From Paucibacter sp. Y2R2-4 (GTDB taxonomy: Bacteria > Pseudomonadota > Gammaproteobacteria > Burkholderiales > Burkholderiaceae_C), in contig NZ_JAJIRO010000001.1 of NCBI RefSeq assembly GCF_025717535.1, positions 1,240,001 through 1,304,000 of the forward strand: 64,000 bases of DNA. The letters run 5' to 3'. The notes beneath the pieces were generated by a model that ran no database searches, was not told where the DNA came from, and saw nothing but the letters and a program-made list of their open reading frames with translations. A program made the position numbers and the translations under genes. Positions 57,176 through 64,000 of the stretch are shown here, one piece after another. How positions within the stretch are numbered: position 1 is the first letter of the stretch; each line of letters starts with the position of its first letter.

Positions 57176-58615
57176 ATGACAGCTATTCAAGTACAACCAG
57201 TCATCATGGCTGGCGGAAGCGGCACTAGGCTCTGGCCCTTATCGCGGGCTGGCTATCCGAAGCAGTTCTTGGTTTTGGCTGGCAACAGTAGCTTGTTTCA
57301 GCAAGCCGCTCATCGCTTGAATCAACTGGCGACCGACGATATCCAGCTGAAACCTCCAGAAATTGTTGGCAACGAAGAGCATCGCTTCCTAGTTTTGGAC
57401 CAGCTGCGTGAAACCGGCATCGAACCCTGCGGCGTGCTGCTTGAGCCCATGGGACGCAATACCGCGCCGGCCTTGACTCTCGCCGCCTTGCAGGCGCTTG
57501 AAAGTGGCGAAGACCCTGTCTTGGTGGTCACACCGGCCGATCAAACTGTTGGTAACGGCGAGGCCTTCACCTCGGCGTTACAGAAGGCCATTCGTCAAGC
57601 ATCCGGTGGAGCCATTGTGATTCTCGGCATCACACCGGACCGAGCCGAAACGGGTTATGGCTATATCCGCTCACAGGCCGAAGGCGCCGAAGTGGCTGTC
57701 GCGGAGTTCGTAGAAAAGCCTGACGCTGAGACGGCTGCGCGCTATGTGGCCGACGGCCACTACTTCTGGAACAGCGGCATGTTTGTGCTGCGCGCCAGTG
57801 TTTGGATGAAAGCCCTGGAACGCTTCCGGCCGGATATCGCTGAGGCCACCCGTAAATCCTGGGCGCAACGCAAGGTGGACGCCAAATTCGTTCGCCCCGG
57901 CAAAGAAGAGTTCGCAGCCATCCCGTCGGAGTCAGTGGACTATGCAGTGATGGAGCGATGCCCCGGCAGCGACATCGCCTTGCGCATGGTGGAACTGGAT
58001 GCAGGCTGGAACGATTTAGGCGCCTGGGAAGCGGTCTGGCAGGTGGCCGAAAAAGATGCTCAAGGCAATGCAGCCCAGGGCGACGCCATTTTCAGCGACT
58101 GCCAAAACACCTTGGTGCACGCCACCAGTCGCTTGGTCAGCGTTGTGGGCCTCCAAGACGTGGTCGTGGTGGAAACACCGGATGCAATTTTGGTTAGCGA
58201 CCGTTCGCGCAGCCAAGAGGTCAAGAAAATTGTCGCCAAGCTGGATGCCGAGAAGCGCGGCGAGCAAACACTGCACCGCAAGGTGCACCGCCCTTGGGGT
58301 TGGTACGACAGCATCGACTCGGGTGAGCGCTTCCAAGTCAAGCGCATCATGGTCAAACCAGGTGCCAGCTTGAGCTTGCAAATGCATCATCACCGCGCCG
58401 AGCACTGGATTGTGGTTTCTGGCACTGCCGAAATCACCAATGGCGACAAAGTTTTGTTGCTGAGCGAGAACCAAAGCACATACATCCCACTTGGCCAGAC
58501 TCACAGGCTGGCCAATCCGGGTAAGGTGCCGCTGGAAATCATTGAGGTCCAGTCTGGCTCGTACTTGGGCGAGGACGATATTGTGCGTTTTGAAGACACA
58601 TACGGTCGCAATTGA
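57176..58615 (+). CDS. manC: Mannose-1-phosphate guanylyltransferase / mannose-6-phosphate isomerase
   Basis: 479 residues from the ATG at 57176. The pyrophosphorylase domain has [23 protein letters not shown] and FVEKPD; the C-terminal cupin isomerase domain has HRPWGWYDSID, KPGASLSLQMHHHRAEHW and YIPLGQTHRL. It makes GDP-mannose for exopolysaccharide. The isomerase half makes it bifunctional in many relatives. 26 nt after galE. Confidence 0.95.
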   Translation: MTAIQVQPVIMAGGSGTRLWPLSRAGYPKQFLVLAGNSSLFQQAAHRLNQLATDDIQLKPPEIVGNEEHRFLVLDQLRETGIEPCGVLLEPMGRNTAPALTLAALQALESGEDPVLVVTPADQTVGNGEAFTSALQKAIRQASGGAIVILGITPDRAETGYGYIRSQAEGAEVAVAEFVEKPDAETAARYVADGHYFWNSGMFVLRASVWMKALERFRPDIAEATRKSWAQRKVDAKFVRPGKEEFAAIPSESVDYAVMERCPGSDIALRMVELDAGWNDLGAWEAVWQVAEKDAQGNAAQGDAIFSDCQNTLVHATSRLVSVVGLQDVVVVETPDAILVSDRSRSQEVKKIVAKLDAEKRGEQTLHRKVHRPWGWYDSIDSGERFQVKRIMVKPGASLSLQMHHHRAEHWIVVSGTAEITNGDKVLLLSENQSTYIPLGQTHRLANPGKVPLEIIEVQSGSYLGEDDIVRFEDTYGRN

Positions 58616-58664
58616 AGACCGCCACACTGATTGATCATTTCATCATTAGCTAGGGAATAGATTC

Positions 58665-59945
58665 ATGAGCGTCATCGCCGTCGTTGGTTTGGGTTATGTC
58701 GGCCTGCCTTTGGTCATTGAATTCGGTAAACATGGTCGGACCATCGGCTTTGACATTGCCAAAGATAAGGTCGCCAAATGTCAAGCCGGCACCGACCCTT
58801 CGCGCGAATTGAGCGATGAAGAAATGAGCCACTCGCCGCACGCCGAGTACAGCTCTGACCCCGCCTGCTTGGCCGAAGCCGACGTCATCATCGTGGCCGT
58901 GCCCACGCCCGTCGATGAAGCCCATATCCCTGACTTCCGCCCCTTGGTCGGCGCCAGCACCAGCGTGGGCCGCAACCTCAAGAAGGGCGCCATCGTTGTG
59001 TACGAGTCGACGGTCTACCCGGGTGCCACTGAAGAGGTTTGCATTCCGGTGCTGGAGCGTGAGTCCGGCCTGAAATGGAAGCAAGACTTTTTCATCGGCT
59101 ACTCGCCCGAACGCATCAACCCCGGCGACAAAGAACACACGCTGACCAAGATTCTGAAAATCGTCTCGGGTGACACGCCTGAAACCTTGGATACCGTGGC
59201 CAAGGTCTATGAGCGAATCATTCTTCCCGGCGTGCACCGTGCCGCCAGCATCAAGGTGGCCGAAGCCGCCAAGGTGATTGAAAACACCCAGCGCGATCTG
59301 AACATTGCCCTGATGAACGAGTTGTCCATCATCTTCGACAAGATCGGCATCGACACCTCTGAAGTGCTGGAAGCTGCAGGCACCAAGTGGAACTTCCTGA
59401 AGTTCAAGCCGGGTCTGGTGGGCGGCCACTGCATTGGCGTGGATCCCTACTACCTGACCCACAAAGCCGATATGTTGGGCTACCACCCCCAGGTGATCCT
59501 AGCCGGGCGCCGCATCAATGACGGCATGGGCAAATTCATCGCCGAGCAAACCATCAAACAGATGATCGCCGCAGGATCTCCGATCAAAGGCGCCAAGGTC
59601 AATGTGCTGGGCCTGACTTTCAAGGAAGACTGCGCAGATCTTCGCAACTCCAAGGTGATCGACATCATCACCGAATTGAAGAGCTATGGCGTTGAGGTCA
59701 TCGTCACTGACCCGGATGCCGATGCCGACGAGGCCGTGCATGAATACGGGGTGCGACCGGTCACTTGGGAGCAACTGCCCAAGGCTGATGCCATTGTGGC
59801 GGCCGTGGCTCACAAGAGCTACAAGCAATTGAGCAGCAAGGACCTCGCAGCCAAGCTGGTGCCGGGCGGAGCCTTTATTGACGTCAAGGCCGCGTTCGAC
59901 CAAAAGGCTCTGGAAAGCGCAGGACTTCGCGTTTGGCGTCTGTAA
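58665..59945 (+). CDS. tviB: UDP-N-acetylglucosamine-type 6-dehydrogenase (TviB/WbpA-like)
   Basis: 426 residues. NAD-binding VVGLGYVGLPLVIEFGK, then VPTPVDE, YESTVYPGATEEVC, AAKVIENTQRDLNIALMNEL, the catalytic Cys in GGHCIGVDPYYLTHKA and GLTFKEDCADLRNSK. The long conserved blocks resemble Vi-antigen TviB, so UDP-GlcNAc (or GalNAc) oxidation to the uronic acid is more likely than UDP-glucose oxidation. A separate UDP-glucose dehydrogenase is encoded at the right edge. Confidence 0.9.
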   Translation: MSVIAVVGLGYVGLPLVIEFGKHGRTIGFDIAKDKVAKCQAGTDPSRELSDEEMSHSPHAEYSSDPACLAEADVIIVAVPTPVDEAHIPDFRPLVGASTSVGRNLKKGAIVVYESTVYPGATEEVCIPVLERESGLKWKQDFFIGYSPERINPGDKEHTLTKILKIVSGDTPETLDTVAKVYERIILPGVHRAASIKVAEAAKVIENTQRDLNIALMNELSIIFDKIGIDTSEVLEAAGTKWNFLKFKPGLVGGHCIGVDPYYLTHKADMLGYHPQVILAGRRINDGMGKFIAEQTIKQMIAAGSPIKGAKVNVLGLTFKEDCADLRNSKVIDIITELKSYGVEVIVTDPDADADEAVHEYGVRPVTWEQLPKADAIVAAVAHKSYKQLSSKDLAAKLVPGGAFIDVKAAFDQKALESAGLRVWRL

Positions 59946-59986
59946 CAGAGTAGAGATCAAGCAAAGAGCAACCGAGAAGGCCCGGT

Positions 59987-61045
59987 ATGACAATTCTTGT
60001 GACCGGCGGTGCCGGCTTCATCGGCAGTAACTTTGTTCTCGACTGGCTGAAAGCCTCGGATGAGCCGGTGGTCACGCTAGACGCGCTGACCTATGCCGGC
60101 AATCTGGAAAATTTGGCCAGCCTGGAAGGCGATGCGCGTCATCTCTTCGTCAAAGGGGATATCTGCGACGGTCCTTTGATCGCCCAACTCTTGGCCGAGC
60201 ACAAGCCCAGAGCCTTGGTGCATTTCGCCGCTGAAAGCCATGTGGATCGTTCCATCAGCGGCCCCGGCGCCTTCATGCGCACCAATATCGAAGGCACTTA
60301 CACCTTGCTGGAAGCCGCCCGAGCCTATTGGAGCGAACTGAGCGCCGAAGCCAAAGCAGGTTTCCGTTTCCATCATGTGTCGACCGATGAGGTCTACGGC
60401 TCACTGACGGAACAGGATCCGCCCTTCGCTGAAACCAAGACCTACGAACCCAACAGCCCCTATTCCGCCAGCAAGGCAGCCAGCGACCATTTGGTTCGAG
60501 CTTGGCACCACACCTATGGCCTGCCGGTGCTGACCACCAATTGCTCGAACAATTACGGTCCTTTTCACTTCCCCGAGAAGTTGATTCCGCTGATGATCGT
60601 CAATTCTCTGGCCGGCAAGGCCTTGCCGATTTATGGCGACGGCAAGAACGTTCGGGACTGGTTGTATGTGACCGACCACGCCGCGGCGATTCGCGCCGTT
60701 CTGGCGGGTGGTCGTGTTGGCGAAACCTATAACATCGGCGGCTGGAATGAGATGACCAATCTGGACATCGTGCACACGGTTTGCGAATTGCTCGATGAAT
60801 TGCGTCCTGATGCGGCTGGCAGCTACAAGCGCTTGATCACCTATGTGAAAGATCGCCCCGGCCATGATCGTCGTTATGCCATCGATGCACGCAAGATTGA
60901 GCGTGAGCTGGGTTGGCGTCCGGCAGAAACATTCGCCACCGGCATACGCAAGACCGTTGAATGGTATTTGGCGAATCCTGAATGGGTGGCTCGCGTGCAA
61001 AGCGGCGCCTACCGAGATTGGCTTGCCCAGCAATACCAGGCATGA
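59987..61045 (+). CDS. rfbB: dTDP-glucose 4,6-dehydratase
   Basis: 352 residues. [56 protein letters not shown] and NCSNNYGP are diagnostic. It makes dTDP-4-keto-6-deoxyglucose, the second step to dTDP-L-rhamnose. AAGG ribosome-binding site. The stop overlaps the rfbD start (ATGA). Confidence 0.97.
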   Translation: MTILVTGGAGFIGSNFVLDWLKASDEPVVTLDALTYAGNLENLASLEGDARHLFVKGDICDGPLIAQLLAEHKPRALVHFAAESHVDRSISGPGAFMRTNIEGTYTLLEAARAYWSELSAEAKAGFRFHHVSTDEVYGSLTEQDPPFAETKTYEPNSPYSASKAASDHLVRAWHHTYGLPVLTTNCSNNYGPFHFPEKLIPLMIVNSLAGKALPIYGDGKNVRDWLYVTDHAAAIRAVLAGGRVGETYNIGGWNEMTNLDIVHTVCELLDELRPDAAGSYKRLITYVKDRPGHDRRYAIDARKIERELGWRPAETFATGIRKTVEWYLANPEWVARVQSGAYRDWLAQQYQA

Positions 61046-61938
61046 GGCCTTACCCCAAAATCTTGCTCCTGGGCAAGAACGGCCAAGTCGGCTGGGAACT
61101 GCAACGCTCACTCGCCCCGCTGGGCGAGGTGCTGGCCTTGGACCGATTGAACGGGGGCGACTTGGCTCAAAGCGATGCCTTGCTTAGCCGCGTACGCCAG
61201 TTCGCACCGCAGATCATCGTCAACGCCGCAGCCTACACTGCTGTGGACAAGGCGGAGTCTGACCGGGACCTGGCCTGGCAAATCAATGCCGCAACGCCTG
61301 GCTTGCTTGCCGAGTTGGCGCGCGACTTGAACGCTTGGCTGGTCCACTACAGCAGCGACTATGTTTTTGATGGCAGCGGCGCACATGCCCGCCAGGAAGA
61401 CGAGGCTACCGGCCCCTTGGGAGTCTACGGGGGCAGCAAATTGGCCGGCGAGGAAGCCATTCGAGCCAGTGGATGCGAGCACTTGATTCTGCGAACCAGC
61501 TGGGTCTATGCCGCTCGCGGCGCCAACTTTGCCAAGACCATGCTTCGCTTGGCTTCTGAACGTGAGCAACTGCGAGTGATTGCCGACCAAATTGGTGCCC
61601 CAACTGGTGCCGACTTGTTGGCAGACCTGACGGCCCAAATGCTACCTGCATGCCAGCGAAACCCCGAACTGAGCGGCACTTATCACGCTGTTGCAGCCGG
61701 TGAAACGAGTTGGCACAACTATGCTGAGCATGTGATTGCATTCGCTCGGGCCGCAGGGACTCCCATCAAGGTAGCGGCGGACCAAATCCACGCCATATCA
61801 AGCGACGACTACCCCACGCCCGCGCGCAGGCCCTTGAATTCCCGCCTGTCCTGCGAAAAACTGCGCCTGAACTTTGGCCTGCAACTGCCGCCCTGGCAGC
61901 AGGGAGTGGAGCGCATGCTGACCGAGATCCTCAACTAA
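61042..61938 (+). CDS. rfbD: dTDP-4-dehydrorhamnose reductase
   Basis: 298 residues from the ATG at 61042 that overlaps rfb[48 protein letters not shown] and RTSWVY match RmlD. It reduces the keto sugar to dTDP-L-rhamnose with NAD(P)H. Followed 10 nt later by rfbA. Confidence 0.96.
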   Translation: MRPYPKILLLGKNGQVGWELQRSLAPLGEVLALDRLNGGDLAQSDALLSRVRQFAPQIIVNAAAYTAVDKAESDRDLAWQINAATPGLLAELARDLNAWLVHYSSDYVFDGSGAHARQEDEATGPLGVYGGSKLAGEEAIRASGCEHLILRTSWVYAARGANFAKTMLRLASEREQLRVIADQIGAPTGADLLADLTAQMLPACQRNPELSGTYHAVAAGETSWHNYAEHVIAFARAAGTPIKVAADQIHAISSDDYPTPARRPLNSRLSCEKLRLNFGLQLPPWQQGVERMLTEILN

Positions 61939-61948
61939 GGAGCCCTTT

Positions 61949-62839
61949 ATGAGCAAGAAACCACGCAAGGGCATCATCCTCGCCGGCGGTTCGGGCACCC
62001 GTCTGCACCCGGCGACTCTGGCCCTGAGCAAGCAACTGCTGCCGGTCTATGACAAGCCAATGGTGTACTACCCCTTGGCCACCTTGATGCTGGCCGGCAT
62101 TCGAGACATTTTGTTGATCAGCACGCCGCAAGACCTGCCTCGCTTTGAAGCCTTGCTCGGCGATGGCCATCGCTGGGGCTTGAACATCAGCTACTGCGTG
62201 CAACCCAGTCCCGACGGCTTGGCGCAAGCCTTCATCCTGGGCCGGGACTTCATCGATGGCGCTCCCAGCGCCTTGGTGCTGGGCGACAATATTTTTTACG
62301 GCCATGACTTCCAAGGGCTGCTGAGCGCGGCCAACAATCAAACTAGCGGAGCGACAGTCTTTGCCTACCATGTGACCGACCCCGAGCGCTATGGCGTGGT
62401 TGCTTTTGACGAGCATAAAAACGCCCTGTCCATCGAAGAAAAGCCCGCCCAGCCCAAGAGCAATTACGCGGTCACTGGCTTGTATTTCTACGACGAGCAG
62501 GTCTGCGATATTGCCGCGGCAATCAAGCCCAGCCCGCGCGGCGAATTGGAAATCACTGACGTCAATGCGCAATACCTGCGCCAAGCCCAGCTACAAGTCG
62601 AAATCATGGGGCGCGGCTATGCATGGCTGGACACCGGTACGCATGACAGCCTGCTCGAAGCCGGGCAGTTCATTGCCACACTTGAAAAGCGCCAAGGATT
62701 GAAGGTTGCTTGTCCGGAAGAAATTGCCTTCCGTTCAGGCTGGATCAATGCCGAGCAACTCGCCGCTTTGGCCAAACCGCTGGCCAAGAACGGCTACGGC
62801 CAGTATCTGCAGCGTCTGCTTACCGAACAAGCTTTCTGA
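61949..62839 (+). CDS. rfbA: Glucose-1-phosphate thymidylyltransferase
   Basis: 296 residues. [37 protein letters not shown], split in the family by the catalytic RxK pattern, plus [11 protein letters not shown] and [14 protein letters not shown] identify RmlA. It makes dTDP-glucose from dTTP and glucose-1-phosphate and is usually inhibited by dTDP-rhamnose. AAGGAG ribosome-binding site; its TGA overlaps the rfbC ATG by one base. Confidence 0.97.
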   Translation: MSKKPRKGIILAGGSGTRLHPATLALSKQLLPVYDKPMVYYPLATLMLAGIRDILLISTPQDLPRFEALLGDGHRWGLNISYCVQPSPDGLAQAFILGRDFIDGAPSALVLGDNIFYGHDFQGLLSAANNQTSGATVFAYHVTDPERYGVVAFDEHKNALSIEEKPAQPKSNYAVTGLYFYDEQVCDIAAAIKPSPRGELEITDVNAQYLRQAQLQVEIMGRGYAWLDTGTHDSLLEAGQFIATLEKRQGLKVACPEEIAFRSGWINAEQLAALAKPLAKNGYGQYLQRLLTEQAF

Positions 62840-63390
62840 TGAAAATCACACCCACTTCTTTGCCGGAAGTCTTGATCGTCGAACCCCGTGTTTTTGGCGA
62901 TGCCCGAGGTTTTTTTACCGAGAGTTGGAATGAAGCCGCCTTCAACAAGGCGGTGGGCCATGACATCCGATTTGTGCAAGACAACCACTCGCGCTCGGCG
63001 CGCGGCGTGCTTCGTGGTCTGCATTTCCAGTTGCCGCCACACACGCAAGGCAAACTGGTGCGCGTAGTCAGCGGCGCGGTCTTTGATGTGGCGGTGGACA
63101 TCCGTCGTTCCAGCCCTAACTTTGGACGCTGGGAAGGCGTGGAGCTGAGCGCCGAGAACCACAAGCAGCTCTGGATTCCACCGGGCTTCGCGCACGGCTT
63201 CCTGGTGCTGAGCGAAACCGCCGACTTCCTCTACAAAACCACCGACTATTACGCCCCCGCTTGCGAGGGCGCGGTCAAGTGGGACGATCCGGCCATTGGC
63301 ATCCAATGGCCCAGCACCGGCGTGCCCCCTTTGCTGGCAGACAAAGATGCCAAGGCTGCCTTGCTAGCCGATGCTCGCGTCTTCGACTGA
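62839..63390 (+). CDS. rfbC: dTDP-4-dehydrorhamnose 3,5-epimerase
   Basis: 183 residues from the ATG at 62839. Cupin fold with VFGDARGFFTESWN, FVQDNHSRSARGVLRGLHFQ (catalytic His), IPPGFAHGFLVLSE and YYAPACEGAVKWDDP. It completes the four rhamnose enzymes. Last gene of the plus-strand EPS run, convergent with the dehydrogenase gene. Confidence 0.97.
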   Translation: MKITPTSLPEVLIVEPRVFGDARGFFTESWNEAAFNKAVGHDIRFVQDNHSRSARGVLRGLHFQLPPHTQGKLVRVVSGAVFDVAVDIRRSSPNFGRWEGVELSAENHKQLWIPPGFAHGFLVLSETADFLYKTTDYYAPACEGAVKWDDPAIGIQWPSTGVPPLLADKDAKAALLADARVFD

Positions 63391-63494
63391 ATCTCGCTCG
63401 AAAAACCAAGCGTCGCCTGAACAGTTGGCGCTCGATTCATCAGGCCTGAATCACCGCAAAGTAGCAAACGCGCAGCAGCGCGCCTCCACTGCCT

Positions 63495-64000
63495 TCATTG
63501 CGGCAACAAGCCTCGCCCAATACCGTAGTGTTCGATGCCGAGCGCCTTCATCAAGCTAGGCTCGTATTGATTGCGACCATCGAAGACCACGGGCTGCTTG
63601 AGCTTGGCCTTGATGGTTTCAAAGTCGGGGCTCTTGAATTCTTTCCATTCAGTCACCAGCAGCAGGGCATCTGCGCTATCCAACACTTGTTCGGCGCGCT
63701 CGCAGAAGCGCAGACCTTGGGTGTCACCCAAAATTCGCCGAGCTTCGGTCATGGCCACTGGGTCATAAGCTGCCACTGTCGCACCACGGGCCAGCAATTC
63801 ACGCAAAATCACCAAGGCCGGGGCCTCACGCATATCGTCGGTATTGGGCTTGAAGGCCAAGCCCCAGACTGCAAAGTGACGACCCTTCAGATCGGCGCCG
63901 AAGCGCGCCACCACCTTGTCGACCAAGAGCAGTTTCTGCCGTTCATTGGCCTCTTCAACGGCAGTCAACACACGCAGCGGAATCCCCTCCCCTTGCGCAG
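63495..64000 (-). CDS. ugd: UDP-glucose 6-dehydrogenase, C-terminal part (cut by window edge)
   Basis: The visible 168 codons run in frame to the right edge with no start needed. VEEANERQKLLLVDKV, the NAD-binding-like FAVWGLAFKPNTDDMREAPA, AYDPVAMTEARR, LLVTEWKEFKSPD and FDGRNQY are the C-terminal domain of UDP-glucose dehydrogenase (UDP-glucose to UDP-glucuronate). Opposite in direction to the rfb genes, 104 bp from rfbC. The catalytic Cys lies outside the window. Confidence 0.92.
   Translation of the reverse strand, partial: AQGEGIPLRVLTAVEEANERQKLLLVDKVVARFGADLKGRHFAVWGLAFKPNTDDMREAPALVILRELLARGATVAAYDPVAMTEARRILGDTQGLRFCERAEQVLDSADALLLVTEWKEFKSPDFETIKAKLKQPVVFDGRNQYEPSLMKALGIEHYGIGRGLLPQ

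Overview
The window is a gene-dense, high-GC stretch of a betaproteobacterial chromosome. Gene content and order point to Burkholderiales, probably the Sphaerotilaceae/Roseateles-Paucibacter-Inhella side: cytochrome c4 beside a MoxR ATPase, a CoxE-like VWA protein coupled to TamA/TamB, the fmdB-DUF502-aspS-nudB-endonuclease-clsB block, ubiJ-ubiB, and the five-step hut pathway (HutF/HutG). The family is inferred from protein sequence alone. No prophage, IS element, CRISPR array or rRNA was seen. No stretch longer than about 300 bases lacks a gene.

Layout. 1-2400 (minus strand): two paralogous HD-GYP c-di-GMP phosphodiesterase genes (the first cut by the window edge) and a cytochrome c4. 2488-5671: MoxR ATPase, a small membrane protein and an S9 peptidase. 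5683-12949 (minus): an EAL phosphodiesterase and a two-partner secretion pair, tpsA-tpsB, whose exoprotein carries 76-residue MBG-type repeats. 13178-20888: VWA protein, TamA and TamB, coupled by 4-nt stop/start overlaps. 20946-21020: tRNA-Arg(CCT), followed by a long hairpin. 21090-23918: divergent Fbp-type iron ABC permease and ATPase. 24121-28459: C-terminal processing protease, MoeB/ThiF-like enzyme, LOG-family protein, arginase. 28488-34076: DUF429 protein, S10-type peptidase, orphan sensor kinase, chemoreceptor. 34201-43530: histidine utilisation, with hutCDIGF on the minus strand and hutUH on the plus strand diverging from a HutC-type operator, then an orphan periplasmic binding protein. 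43547-49334 (minus): clsB, endonuclease-like, nudB, aspS, DUF502, fmdB. 49456-53172 (minus): sodium:solute symporter, ubiB, ubiJ. 53404-63390: exopolysaccharide/nucleotide-sugar locus (initiating glycosyl-phosphate transferase, outer-membrane beta-barrel, galE, manC, tviB-like, rfbBDAC). 63495 to the end (minus): the C-terminal part of a UDP-glucose dehydrogenase.

How the parts fit. Two themes recur. One is cell-surface building: TPS exoprotein, TamAB, EPS precursors, ClsB. The other is c-di-GMP turnover and sensing: three phosphodiesterases and no GGDEF enzyme in view, plus a kinase and a chemoreceptor. The best-supported regulatory element is the hut intergenic region, where divergent sigma70-like promoters share one 18-bp palindrome. 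The features I would look at first are the VWA-TamA-TamB coupling with a lipobox-bearing TamA, and the TPS exoprotein with an unassigned roughly 310-residue central domain, lying between two genes (moxR and VWA) whose products are usually encoded together.
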